Below, in pieces: positions 35,758 through 45,129 of a DNA stretch of 64,000 bases. Source of the stretch: Billgrantia campisalis (GTDB lineage: Bacteria > Pseudomonadota > Gammaproteobacteria > Pseudomonadales > Halomonadaceae); assembly GCF_022341425.1 (NCBI RefSeq), contig NZ_JABFUC010000007.1, positions 1 to 64,000 of the forward strand, read 5' to 3'. The notes beneath the pieces are model-generated. The model was not told the origin of the DNA and searched no databases. It saw nothing but the letters and a program-made list of their open reading frames with translations. Every line of letters begins with the position of its first letter. The first letter of the stretch is position 1. The position numbers and the translations under genes are program-made.

Positions 35758-35964
35758 TCAAGTCACTAGTTGAGTCTCAGACAAGCCACCTAGGTAACTT
35801 TTCACCCCATAAACATCATTAAGCCAGCTAACTATTGCGCCAGAGCCGGTTTTTTTGAAAACCACCAACAAAAATACGACAATGAGATATACCTTCCACC
35901 ACACCCAAGAGTTTTTTAAAATAACCACATCAACAATGTGCACAATTTGAACTCGCTCCTTCAC
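35758..35964 (-). CDS. Possible small membrane protein or gene fragment
   Basis: 68 codons from a GTG that overlaps the stop of the giant glycosyltransferase gene as GTGA. It contains one hydrophobic stretch (VYLIVVFLLVVF). No ribosome site is visible and the DNA is AT-rich like the decayed region next to it. It may be a real coupled small gene or part of that debris. Confidence 0.3.
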   Translation of the reverse strand: MKERVQIVHIVDVVILKNSWVWWKVYLIVVFLLVVFKKTGSGAIVSWLNDVYGVKSYLGGLSETQLVT

Positions 35965-38900
35965 AGGCCAAGCATACCATCAGAAAAAAGCAAAACTTCT
36001 TTTTTTATCACCAATTCTTGGTCGACGTTACGCCTAGCACTCTGGGAAGAGGAAAAAGAACATCCAAGAAAATAATCAGGACTATGGTAAAGTTTGGAAA
36101 TTCCATCCGCCATTTCGACATATGATTCAGGACTGGCAACTATTCCACACTCGGATCCAACAAACTCAGGTATAGCTGCCACATTACTAGTAACTGGAAC
36201 AAGCCCCGATGACATAGCCTCATCTCTGGACACCCCTTGAGTATCCATCCTGGACGGACAAAGAAAGATACCGAATTCTTTATGAAGCTCTGCAATTTCT
36301 TGCTGTGTCAGGAATTTTTTCTCAATGATAACATTCTTAAATTTTCGCAATGGATAAACAGTTTCATCAAACAACTTTCCATCACCAATCAACCTAAACT
36401 CCAGCTCGTTGAAAAAAGGCTCTTCAGAGAGCTTAATTATACACTTGACGGTCAGGTCATTAGCATAGACTCGTGAAGCGTATGATCGGATAGAAAGAAT
36501 CTTTTTCCTAAGAGCAGGATCTTTTTCCTGATATTTAAATAGCTCCGTATTAATGGGATTATGAATGATGTGATATTGATTTACTGGAAGCCTAAAGCCC
36601 AAATCCTCCATCACTTCTTCCGCAAGGTAATTCGACACGAATACCAACTCAAGATTGGGGTGTATGGAAGAGACGATATCTCGCCAAAATGACATCCTCT
36701 TATCACTGAGTTCTATAGCTATTTTTTCTTGCTCCAAAGTATCAACAAGAAACTTACGCCTATGCCATGGTTGAATATCAGCACCATGCACCCACACAGT
36801 GATTTTAATACATTCAACAAAATCCTTGAGCACCTGCCACATGTCAGGGTCGAGAAAGTGCACAAGTACATGTCGATAACATCCACTTTGCAGCATGCGG
36901 CGCAACGCCTGCTGAGAGCCCGTGGTCACATCCACGTTCTGAAATTCGTGCCAACTGATGGGTTCATCCTTGCGCAAGCGGAACACATCGACAGGCACTC
37001 CTCGCTCAGCATAGCCCTTTACCCGACTATGGACGAAGCCGTTTCGGTACAGGTCGTCGTAGCTGGGGTAGTGGTTGGTCAGCAGCAATACATCTGACTG
37101 ACCGAGTATTTTGGCCGGTTCCAGATCCAGATGGCCGAACATCAGCCGCTTGACACGAGTGCTGCCACCGGCATACACCCGCAGCCCGAACCGCAAGAAC
37201 TCGGCATCGACCGGTATATCCAGCTTCACGTTGCGATTGGGCAGTAGCATCTGGTGCCCTAGGCGCTCTTTGTTGCCATCCAGAAACAGAACGACCAGGT
37301 TCAGGTTCAGTCCGGGATCTACCTCGAGGTGCATGGGGATCGACTGTTGCCCGTCCACCAAGCAGCTCACAGCAGCTACCTCAATGACATTTGTCGCATA
37401 GAGGTATTCATGCTTGCCGTCCGGCAAACTCGACTCCAGGTCCAGCGTGGCACCGGTAATCCCAGGATGGATGGACTTGTTGCGCGTCAGCTTGATCGGG
37501 CCGTCAGGCAGGGCCAAGGTGCTCTGAGCATCGTGATTGAGTCCCTTGCCAAGTAATAGCTGTGCCAGTTGGTTGCCATTGAGGCTCGGAGCTTTCGTCG
37601 CGCCATTTTCCATTGCCTCTATATTTTCCGCCAGTTGGGTCAGGCTGGCCAGTTCCACGCCGGTGTCAACCGGAAGATCGTCTACCTCATCCGCCACCTG
37701 CGGCCAGTGCTCAGACCTCACGTTCTGGCAGTAGTGATAGGGATCGATACTCAATTGTTCCGGTTGGTCGTATTGCCAGTCAGCCAGTGCGGCCAGCCAT
37801 TTATCCGATCGGATGCTCTTGGCTACTTCCGGAGCTATGACTGAGCAACGTGCGTACAGGTGGTTGGCGGGGATATAAGCCTCTGCAGCATTATTCAGGG
37901 TAATATGGGGAGCGCCATTATTCAGTGTGCAGATATGTCGGGCGGCTTTACCGATCACTGACTTCTTGCTGTACCGGGTTGCCAGAGCCATGTCCAGCAG
38001 ATAATGAGGGCCGTAATAGTCGTCAGGCACCATGCCGGCTATCCAATGCTGATCCGAGCCCGTCAGCTCCAGCAGATTCTTGTGTCGGAGGAATTTGGCC
38101 GGCAGCAGTGTGTAGGGGCACGGCAGATCCTTCAGCGCCGCCTCGGCTTCGGTCATGGACAGACCACGGCGTATCACCAGAACCAGGCTCAGCTCAACCC
38201 CTTGCTGGCGGGCCACATGGGCGGCAATGCTCTTGACATCAACCAGTGTCTTGACGGAGGCCAGCACCGTGAAAGGAGTCAGCTTCGCAGGCCGTGCCTT
38301 GCCGATTACTTGCTGCAGCATGTAGTTGAGCCGGTCTGCATAGGTGTGCTCGGCCATGACCTTGCGCAGCCCGGCCAGGCGCAGCCGGTCTACCTGGTTG
38401 CCGCTCTGCAGTTGTTGTAGCCGCCGCTTGATTTCTTCGCCACTGTCGCTGGTGAGCACCAGGTCACCGAACATCAGGCGCACGCCCCGGGAGAAGTTGC
38501 TGACGGTCAGGGTATTGGACCCCAGCAGTTCAAAGACCCGGCGCGCGAACATGGTCTGCGACTGCTTGATGGAGTTGAGGTTGATGGCGTAGCGATAGCC
38601 CTTGTAGGCCTTATCAATTTCTGCGAACGGTAGGGTGCCGACAATGTATGGCTGATAGGCTTTGGGGAACTGATAGCTGGGATCGTCCTTGCCGAAATTG
38701 CGGTCATAGATCTCCAGCGGCCGATAGGCCGGTAGCTCCTGAACGAAGCTCTCCAGATCCCGAGTGCGCTCTGGGTAACGCAGGTAGTAGGCACCGGCAA
38801 AACAGAAGGCGTCCTTGCGGATGTACTTTTCGATCGGGTTGTGCACGCTTGGTTGGCAGGCAAAAGGCAGGAAAAACACCCGCTCGTGTCCCAAGGCGGC

Positions 38901-40823
38901 CTTGTACCTATGGATACAGTCCATATCAGTGGTAAAGACGAAGTCGAACAGCTTGGCCGTGGTCAGGAAGGTCTCGAAATGCACTGGGTCTTCCTTGTTC
39001 CAGAACACGGTCGGCACATGGCGCTCACGGCACCAGGCCACGATGCCCTGCAGTTCCTGACTGCAATGGCCGACCTTGCTGCCCCAAAGTTCATCCTTGC
39101 CCCGCCAGGCCGACTCGATGAACAGCAGCTCCGGCTGGCAGGCTTCCAACTCGGCCTGCCAGCCGTCAGGGGTCAGTTGGTGCAGATCGCATTCGGGCTG
39201 GTAGGAGCCGAATGTAAAGTCATCCATGATGCAGGCTACGCGAACCTGACTGGCGGGCTTGTTCTCAAGACATTCGGTAAAGAGTGTTTTCCGGTCCACT
39301 GCCGCCGGTGCCAGTTGGGAGGTAGCCGGCAAGAAAGCCGCTTCCGCCTGCGTTTGCGGGTTGAGCTTACGGAGCCGCCACAGACGAATGGGAAGCTTGA
39401 GTGCTGCACTTATGGAGCTGGAGGCGGCCCGGACATGCAGCCCTGCCTTATAGGTGGCACTGGACTTTATGGACGACAGGGCTCGCTGTGCCGCTGCTTG
39501 CAGCTGCCTGGCCTGCTTGAGTTCCTGGTTGAGCTGTTCGGTACGCTGGTACAGCTCTGCCGTGCGCTGGGTCTGAGCATCCAGCTTCTGCTTCAGAGTG
39601 GGAATGGTCTCGCTTGTCAGTTGGCGGTACTTGCCGTTGGCCTGCTGCAGCTCCTGCAGTCTGGCCTGTTTTCTAGCCCGAAGTTCGCTATGGGCAGCGT
39701 TCAATGCTGCGAGCTCTTTTCGCACACTCTGCAACTGCTCATGCAGCTGGTTCCGGGCCTGCTCAGCATGTCCCTTGTCCAGGCTCAGGCGCTCGATCTG
39801 GGTCTGGTGGCGCATTTTTTCCCGCTCAAAATCCAAGGCAGCGCGTTCCAGCTCCAAGTCTTTGCTGGCATGCAATTTTTCTTTATCAAGCTCCGCTTCC
39901 CTCAGAGAGAGGCTCAGTCTGGCTATCTCACTCTTCATAGTTGCGGTCTTAGCTGTTACTTCTCGGTATTTTAGATTGGCTTCCTCGTAACGCTTCTTGA
40001 TGTCGGCATAGCGCTCGTTCAGCTCCCTGTATTTTAGGTTGCTATTTTCCAACTTGGCACACAACTCCGAGATGGCGTGGTTAGCCCGATAGGAGAAGTG
40101 TACTTTTTCTTCTAGGTAACGTCCTGCTTCCGCCAGCCCAGAAAACTCTGAATGATGCAGGAATAGGTGCGTCGGCGTCGCATTGAAAGTGGAGCAGAAC
40201 AGATAGCCTAGCTCTTTTAGCAAGTTATTGATGGAAGAAAAATCATTCTCCGTCTTCCCTTCAACATAGAGGATAGGGCGGTCTCTTTCGATCAGGTTCT
40301 TCGCTCCACGCAGCACCTGAAGCTCCATGCCTTCAACGTCAATCTTGATCATTCTGAGCGGAGCGGGAAGATCAAGCTGATCTAGGCTCACCAACGTGAT
40401 TTCGTCCGGGCTCTGGGATACTTCCAGCGACTGCCCCCCCAGGTTGCTCGCATCGACATGGTCATGGTCGAAATGGGCAAAACCCTGAGCCTCGGAGACG
40501 CCCACCTGGTGGACAACGACCCGCTCCTCCAGTGCATTCAACGCAATGGAAGCCTGCAACGCCTCACACAAATTCTGGTTGGGCTCGAAGGCTTCAACTC
40601 GGCAGCCAACAATACTGGCCAGATAAAGACTATGGTTCCCGATATTGGCCCCAACGTCCAGAACCAGATCTCCCTTTTCCAGCCGCGACGCCATATCACG
40701 CAGCATATCAAGTTCATAAGGCTCTTTTGCGCTGGCAATCTTTCCCTGAATATAGTCTGTAGCCGCATCCGGCAGGAAAATAACGTAACTTGCACCATCC
40801 AGTGCGAGCTGCTGCTTATCCAT
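35961..40823 (-). CDS. Giant multidomain glycan enzyme: FkbM methyltransferase, coiled coil, CgeB-like GT, GT2-like, GT4
   Basis: 1620 residues. Order: an FkbM-type methyltransferase (about 35-240; LVLDVGANIGNHSLYL, MIKIDVEGMELQVLRGA); a long coiled coil (about 265-485); a CgeB-like GT (about 525-840; FDFVFTTDMDCIHRYKAALG, QTMFARRVFELLGSNTL); a GT2-like module (about 850-1010; VPDDYYGPHYLLDMALATRY); a beta-rich linker; and a GT4 enzyme (about 1245-1600; LVFVSNYLAEEVMEDLG, FRLIGDGKLF, DTQGVSRDEAMSSGLVPV). The chosen ATG at 40823 lies 25 bp after wecC. One chain would build and methylate part of a repeat unit. The last 900 bp are markedly AT-rich, suggesting the GT4 end was exchanged by recombination. 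Confidence 0.9.
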   Translation of the reverse strand: MDKQQLALDGASYVIFLPDAATDYIQGKIASAKEPYELDMLRDMASRLEKGDLVLDVGANIGNHSLYLASIVGCRVEAFEPNQNLCEALQASIALNALEERVVVHQVGVSEAQGFAHFDHDHVDASNLGGQSLEVSQSPDEITLVSLDQLDLPAPLRMIKIDVEGMELQVLRGAKNLIERDRPILYVEGKTENDFSSINNLLKELGYLFCSTFNATPTHLFLHHSEFSGLAEAGRYLEEKVHFSYRANHAISELCAKLENSNLKYRELNERYADIKKRYEEANLKYREVTAKTATMKSEIARLSLSLREAELDKEKLHASKDLELERAALDFEREKMRHQTQIERLSLDKGHAEQARNQLHEQLQSVRKELAALNAAHSELRARKQARLQELQQANGKYRQLTSETIPTLKQKLDAQTQRTAELYQRTEQLNQELKQARQLQAAAQRALSSIKSSATYKAGLHVRAASSSISAALKLPIRLWRLRKLNPQTQAEAAFLPATSQLAPAAVDRKTLFTECLENKPASQVRVACIMDDFTFGSYQPECDLHQLTPDGWQAELEACQPELLFIESAWRGKDELWGSKVGHCSQELQGIVAWCRERHVPTVFWNKEDPVHFETFLTTAKLFDFVFTTDMDCIHRYKAALGHERVFFLPFACQPSVHNPIEKYIRKDAFCFAGAYYLRYPERTRDLESFVQELPAYRPLEIYDRNFGKDDPSYQFPKAYQPYIVGTLPFAEIDKAYKGYRYAINLNSIKQSQTMFARRVFELLGSNTLTVSNFSRGVRLMFGDLVLTSDSGEEIKRRLQQLQSGNQVDRLRLAGLRKVMAEHTYADRLNYMLQQVIGKARPAKLTPFTVLASVKTLVDVKSIAAHVARQQGVELSLVLVIRRGLSMTEAEAALKDLPCPYTLLPAKFLRHKNLLELTGSDQHWIAGMVPDDYYGPHYLLDMALATRYSKKSVIGKAARHICTLNNGAPHITLNNAAEAYIPANHLYARCSVIAPEVAKSIRSDKWLAALADWQYDQPEQLSIDPYHYCQNVRSEHWPQVADEVDDLPVDTGVELASLTQLAENIEAMENGATKAPSLNGNQLAQLLLGKGLNHDAQSTLALPDGPIKLTRNKSIHPGITGATLDLESSLPDGKHEYLYATNVIEVAAVSCLVDGQQSIPMHLEVDPGLNLNLVVLFLDGNKERLGHQMLLPNRNVKLDIPVDAEFLRFGLRVYAGGSTRVKRLMFGHLDLEPAKILGQSDVLLLTNHYPSYDDLYRNGFVHSRVKGYAERGVPVDVFRLRKDEPISWHEFQNVDVTTGSQQALRRMLQSGCYRHVLVHFLDPDMWQVLKDFVECIKITVWVHGADIQPWHRRKFLVDTLEQEKIAIELSDKRMSFWRDIVSSIHPNLELVFVSNYLAEEVMEDLGFRLPVNQYHIIHNPINTELFKYQEKDPALRKKILSIRSYASRVYANDLTVKCIIKLSEEPFFNELEFRLIGDGKLFDETVYPLRKFKNVIIEKKFLTQQEIAELHKEFGIFLCPSRMDTQGVSRDEAMSSGLVPVTSNVAAIPEFVGSECGIVASPESYVEMADGISKLYHSPDYFLGCSFSSSQSARRNVDQELVIKKEVLLFSDGMLGL

Positions 40824-40848
40824 ATTGCTTAATGCCTTTTGTCCGCTG

Positions 40849-42120
40849 CTAGCCCCAGATGCCACGCGTATCGACCAATGCCAAGCTGCCCGGCAACTTA
40901 GTTTCCTTAAAGGGCTTATGATCGACAAGCATCACCACAATATCTGCAGCCTCGAGCGCAGCCGACTCATCAACCAATCTGGCATCTGCCATCTTTCCCT
41001 TGGGCAGCTCTTTGATATTCGGCTCCACCACCAATATCTGACCTGGGTGACGCGCAACAATATCTTCAGCGATTCTAAGCGCCGGGCTCTCGCGAAGATC
41101 ATCGATATCCGGCTTGAAGGCCAGCCCGAAGCAGGCGATGGTGACATCCCCCGCGGTCTTGTCGGGGTTCTCACTCAGAAAGCTGCCCACCGCCGCGTTC
41201 ACCTTGTCGATGACCCATTGCGGTTTGCTGTCGTTGACCTGCCGGGCCGTGCGGATGAGTCTGGCTTCGGCCGGCGTTTCGCTGACGATGAACCAGGGGT
41301 CCACGGCGATGCAATGCCCGCCGACTCCCGGACCGGGCTGAAGGATGTTGACCCTGGGATGACGGTTGGCCAGCCGAATCAGTTCCCAGACATCGATATC
41401 GAGCTTGTCGCAGATGATGGACAACTCGTTGGCGAAGGCGATGTTCACGTCCCGGAAGCTGTTCTCGGTGAGCTTGGCCATCTCGGCGGTGCGTGCCGTG
41501 GTCATTATGCACTCACCTTCCACGAAGATCGCGTAGAACGCAGCCGCCGCAGCGGAGCACCTGGCGGTCATCCCGCCGATGACCCGGTCGTTTTCCACCA
41601 GCTCGCGCACCACATGCCCGGGAAGGACTCGCTCGGGGCAGTGTGCCACCCGGATGTCCGAGGCCTCACCCCGGGTCTGTGGAAAGCTGAGATCCGGCCG
41701 CTCCTCGGCAAGCCAGGCCGCCATCCGCTCTGTGGCACCCACCGGCGAGGTGGATTCCAGAATCACCAGGTCGCCCGTCTTCAGCACCGGCGCAATGGCC
41801 CTGCTCGCGGCCTCGATATAACTCAGGTCCGGCACATGGTCGTTGCCCGGCTCCGCCCTGAAGGGTGTGGGGACGGCGATCAAGAAGACATCGGCCGGCT
41901 CCGGCCGGGTCGTCGCACGCAGCCAGCCCTCCTTGACGGCGGCGTGAACCACGATATCCAATTCGGGCTCGACGATGTGGATATCGCCACGGTTGATGGT
42001 ATCCACGGCATGCTGATTGATATCGACCCCTACCACTTTCTTGCGGCGGGAGGCGATCACGGCAGCAGTCGGCAGGCCAATGTAGCCGAGGCCGACCACC
42101 GTGACGGTGTCTAGGGTCAT
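40849..42120 (-). CDS. wecC: UDP-N-acetyl-D-mannosamine dehydrogenase
   Basis: 423 residues. N-terminal NAD site VTVVGLGYIGLPTAAVIAS, catalytic-cysteine region PGPGVGGHCIAVDPWF, and the C-terminal UDP-binding part CFGLAFKPDIDDLRESPAL. It oxidises UDP-ManNAc to UDP-ManNAcA, the acidic sugar donor for enterobacterial common antigen and many capsules. The start at 42120 matches WecC N-termini; a longer frame reaches 42174. It follows wecB, its pathway partner, by 53 bp. Confidence 0.95.
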   Translation of the reverse strand: MTLDTVTVVGLGYIGLPTAAVIASRRKKVVGVDINQHAVDTINRGDIHIVEPELDIVVHAAVKEGWLRATTRPEPADVFLIAVPTPFRAEPGNDHVPDLSYIEAASRAIAPVLKTGDLVILESTSPVGATERMAAWLAEERPDLSFPQTRGEASDIRVAHCPERVLPGHVVRELVENDRVIGGMTARCSAAAAAFYAIFVEGECIMTTARTAEMAKLTENSFRDVNIAFANELSIICDKLDIDVWELIRLANRHPRVNILQPGPGVGGHCIAVDPWFIVSETPAEARLIRTARQVNDSKPQWVIDKVNAAVGSFLSENPDKTAGDVTIACFGLAFKPDIDDLRESPALRIAEDIVARHPGQILVVEPNIKELPKGKMADARLVDESAALEAADIVVMLVDHKPFKETKLPGSLALVDTRGIWG

Positions 42121-42173
42121 GGAGGAGTCCAGGTCAGTCACTTGAGTTTCTTGGCAATGAGTTCGGCATGGCA

Positions 42174-43325
42174 TTACCCGGCACGAGACGCCAGCGAGGA
42201 TGATGCCAGGATATCGATGATTCGCTGACAGGCCCGACCATCGCCGTAGGGGTTGTGGGCGACACTCATCTCGCCATAGGCTTCCGGGTCCGTCAGCAGG
42301 GCATCCAGCTCCACTACTATACGATCCACATCGGTGCCTACCAGCTTCACCGTTCCGGCATCCACAGCTTCCGGACGCTCGGTGGTATCCCGCATCACCA
42401 GCACCGGCTTACCCAGCGAGGGCGCCTCTTCCTGGATACCGCCTGAGTCGGTGAGAATCAGGTGGGCCCTATTCATGAGATAGACGAACGGCAGGTAGTC
42501 CAGGGGCTCGATCAGATAGACGTTGTCGATATCGGAAAGCAGCCGTTGCACCGGTTCGCGCACACTGGGGTTCAGGTGAAGGGGGTAGACGATCTGCACT
42601 TCGGGGTGGCGGCTGGCGGTGTCGCGTAGCGCCCGGCAAATCCGCTCGAAGCCACCGCCAAAGCTCTCGCGGCGATGACCGGTGACCAGAATCACCCGGC
42701 GGCTTTCTTCCAGGTAGGAAAATCGCTCGGCAAAACGCCGCTGAAAACGCGTATTCTGTTCGAGAATGTCTACCACATCGACCAGGGCATCGATGACGGT
42801 GTTGCCGGTGACGAATACCTTACCCGGTGATACCCCTTCCTCGAGCAGGTTCCGCCGAGCGCGCTCGGTTGGGGCGAAGTGCAGCTCCGCCAGGCCACCC
42901 ACCAGCTTGCGGTTGGCTTCTTCGGGCCAGGGTGAATAGATATTGCCCGTACGCAGCCCGGCTTCAACGTGGCCCACGGGTATCTGCTGGTAGTAGGCCG
43001 CCAAGGTGGTGGCAAAGGTTGTCGTGGTATCGCCATGCACCAGCACGATATCCGGCTTTACGCTCTCCAGCACCCCCTTCATGCCCTGCAGGATGGTGGT
43101 GGTCACATCGGTCAGGTCCTGGCCTGGCTTCATGGCCTTGAGGTCGTAATCAGGGCTAAGTTCGAATAGATCGAGCACCTGATCCAGCATTTCTCGATGC
43201 TGGCCGGTCACACAAACCTGAGCGTTGAAACGCTTGTCGGCAGCGAGAGACAGTGCAAGAGGAGCCATCTTGATGGCTTCGGGGCGCGTGCCGAACACGC
43301 AGAGCGTCTTGATGGGCATAATCAT
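42174..43325 (-). CDS. wecB: UDP-N-acetylglucosamine 2-epimerase (non-hydrolysing)
   Basis: 383 residues. Motifs include [38 protein letters not shown] and [20 protein letters not shown] with RDTTERPE, all diagnostic. It converts UDP-GlcNAc to UDP-ManNAc for WecC. It is the first gene after the ops element, 112 nt into the transcript. The start is placed at ATG 43325 (MIMPIKT); a TTG three codons earlier is possible. No strong Shine-Dalgarno is visible. Confidence 0.95.
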   Translation of the reverse strand: MIMPIKTLCVFGTRPEAIKMAPLALSLAADKRFNAQVCVTGQHREMLDQVLDLFELSPDYDLKAMKPGQDLTDVTTTILQGMKGVLESVKPDIVLVHGDTTTTFATTLAAYYQQIPVGHVEAGLRTGNIYSPWPEEANRKLVGGLAELHFAPTERARRNLLEEGVSPGKVFVTGNTVIDALVDVVDILEQNTRFQRRFAERFSYLEESRRVILVTGHRRESFGGGFERICRALRDTASRHPEVQIVYPLHLNPSVREPVQRLLSDIDNVYLIEPLDYLPFVYLMNRAHLILTDSGGIQEEAPSLGKPVLVMRDTTERPEAVDAGTVKLVGTDVDRIVVELDALLTDPEAYGEMSVAHNPYGDGRACQRIIDILASSSLASRAG

Positions 43326-43436
43326 CTGTATCAAAAGAAAATTTTAAGCACCTGGAGTTTTCAGGACTCCTTGGGACTGATCCTTATCGAATCGTACTAT
43401 TATACTGGCAACAAATGGCTCTGCTTGTTGCCCGGG

Positions 43437-43448
43437 CACGCTACCGCC
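43437..43448 (-). promoter_or_regulatory. ops element (RfaH recruitment site) in the polysaccharide leader
   Basis: The minus strand reads GGCGGTAGCGTG, identical to the ops core in the JUMPstart sequences of enterobacterial O-antigen, capsule and hemolysin operons. It lies 112 nt before wecB in the leader, as expected. The flank CCCTGGGCGGTAGCGTG also resembles the JUMPstart 3' end. RfaH loaded here would suppress termination through the long operon. A consensus TATAAT on the same strand (43399-43404) lies downstream of ops and would bypass it; its -35 is poor. Confidence 0.75.
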
Positions 43449-43597
43449 CAGGGATTGATGCCGGGCGCTTTCCCATACCCTGTAGATCGAAGAATCCTAC
43501 CTAGCCACCTTGCCATCCTCAGCAAAGTGAAGGCGACTGAAGACACCAAAAGTGCGGCGATTCTATCCAATGCCCCGGAGAGACTCGATGTGTCAAT

Positions 43598-45067
43598 TCA
43601 GCTATCGGGTGGTTTTTTGTAACCAGCCACCACCCTGAGCGGGTGCCCTGCCCCTTCCGCCCAGGCCTCGATGGCGGCCTTGAGCGAGCGCTTGGCGTCG
43701 GGCTCGCCGTGCACCAGGCGCACCTCCCGGGGCGGGTGGCGCATGCGCTTGATGAAATTCAGCAGGTCTTGCCGGTCGGCGTGGGCGGAGTAACCGCTGA
43801 CGGTCGCCACCCGGGCGCGGATCTCGATGCGCTCGCCGTCGAGCGCCACCCAGCCGCCCCGGGGGCCGTGGCGCTGGATGTCGCGGCCGGGGGTGCCGGC
43901 CCCCTGGTATCCGATGAACAGCACGGCGTGGCGCGGGTCGGGCAGCATGCGCTTCAGGTAGTTGACCACCCGCCCGCCGCTGACCATGCCGCTGGCGGCG
44001 ATGACCACCGCGGGGCGGTGGCTGGTCGCCAGGTAGTCGACGCTGCGCTGGTGTTCCTCGTGGCTTTCGACGGTGTAGAGGTTGTCGAAGTCGAGCGGGT
44101 GGCGGCCGCTGCGCAGGCGCCGGTGGGCTTCGGCGTCCCACCAGGGCTTGAGTTCACGGTAGACCCGGGTGAAGCGCGCGGCGAGGGGTGAGTCGACGAC
44201 GATCTCGAGCTCGCGCCAGCGCTGGTCGCGGGCAGCGTGGATCAGCCCTTCCAGCTCGTAGAGCAGCTCCTGGGTGCGGCCGATGCTGAAGGCGGGAATG
44301 ACCACGGTGCCGCCATCTTCCAGGGCCTGGTCGATGGCGGCCTTGAGACGCGACCGGCGCTGGCGACGATTCTCGTGAAGGCGGTCGCCGTAGGTGCTCT
44401 CCAGCACCAGCACGTCGGCCCGGTGGGGGGAGCGCGGCGCGGGCAGCAGCGGGGCGTGGGGGGCGCCCAGGTCACCGCTGAAGACGGTGCGCTGGGTCTT
44501 GCCGCTTTGCCGGTCGTGGCTGCCGATCTCCTCACTCTCCACCTCGACATAGGCGGAACCAAGAATGTGCCCGGCGCGCTGTAGCCTGACCCGGAGGCGG
44601 TGGCGCTCGTCGTCGACGAGGGTGTGCCAGGTCCGGTAGTCGAGGGCGACCAGCCGGCTTTCCACTTCCTCGAGAAAGCGCTCGATCAGCGACCGGTCGC
44701 GGGTGAAGCCGATCTTCAGGGCGTCTTCGATCACCAGCGGCAGCAGCTTCGCCGAGGGCACCGAGCAGAGCAGCGGCCCCTTGTAACCGGCCGCCAGCAG
44801 GTAGGGCAGCCGGCCGATATGGTCGATATGCACGTGGGTGACGACGAGCGCCAGCACGTCCTCGACGGGAAAACGCACCCGGTGCTGCTCGAACACGCCC
44901 CGCCCTTCACCGCCCTGCCCTTCGCCGCCCTGGTCATTAGCGTCTTGACCTTGAAACAGGCCGCAGTCGACCAGCAGCGCCCGGTCCGGGGCGAGCTGCA
45001 GGCGATGGCAGCTGCCGGTGACGCCATCGGCGCCGCCGTGATGAAGGATATAGGGGTAGTCGTCCAT
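43598..45067 (-). CDS. MBL-fold beta-CASP RNA-processing-type metallo-hydrolase
   Basis: 489 residues. The metallo-beta-lactamase core has THVHIDHIGRLPYLLAAG (HxHxDH motif), VFSGDLGAPHAPLLP and VLVLESTYGDRLHE. The beta-CASP part has VVIPAFSIGRTQELLYEL and a late VSGYSAHADRQDLLNF, where the final His binds metal. The family comprises CPSF73-like and YsgA-type nucleases that cut RNA using zinc. A Gln/Gly-rich insert (DANDQGGEGQGGEGRG) lies before the first motif. AAGGAG precedes the ATG at 45067. The first 41 bp around the start are duplicated at 45948-45988. Confidence 0.93.
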   Translation of the reverse strand: MDDYPYILHHGGADGVTGSCHRLQLAPDRALLVDCGLFQGQDANDQGGEGQGGEGRGVFEQHRVRFPVEDVLALVVTHVHIDHIGRLPYLLAAGYKGPLLCSVPSAKLLPLVIEDALKIGFTRDRSLIERFLEEVESRLVALDYRTWHTLVDDERHRLRVRLQRAGHILGSAYVEVESEEIGSHDRQSGKTQRTVFSGDLGAPHAPLLPAPRSPHRADVLVLESTYGDRLHENRRQRRSRLKAAIDQALEDGGTVVIPAFSIGRTQELLYELEGLIHAARDQRWRELEIVVDSPLAARFTRVYRELKPWWDAEAHRRLRSGRHPLDFDNLYTVESHEEHQRSVDYLATSHRPAVVIAASGMVSGGRVVNYLKRMLPDPRHAVLFIGYQGAGTPGRDIQRHGPRGGWVALDGERIEIRARVATVSGYSAHADRQDLLNFIKRMRHPPREVRLVHGEPDAKRSLKAAIEAWAEGAGHPLRVVAGYKKPPDS

Positions 45068-45082
45068 GACTGGGGCTCCTTG
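45042..45082. repeat. 41-bp direct repeat, copy at the start of the beta-CASP gene
   Basis: This copy covers the first codons (MDDYPYILH) and ribosome site of the beta-CASP gene. It matches 45948-45988 with one mismatch in 41 bases. The two copies bracket the VapBC-like pair. Confidence 0.9.
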
Positions 45083-45129
45083 GTAGCTTGAATTCAGGAG
45101 AGTACCAGCCTCCTAGATGGACCACCCAA

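Noticed and set aside
42827..43141. Various 60-180-codon frames opposite or offset to known genes
   Set aside because: Their products are compositionally biased (Arg/Pro/Ser-rich) and lie entirely inside genes with strong family evidence.
43399..43404. Consensus TATAAT between ops and wecB
   Set aside because: The sequence 17 bp upstream (CAAGCA) is a poor -35 and use of this start would exclude ops. Kept only as a note.
43560..43596. TTGACA and TAGAAT upstream of the ops element as the operon promoter
   Set aside because: The two boxes are 25 bp apart, too far for a sigma-70 promoter. A promoter must exist here but I cannot place it.
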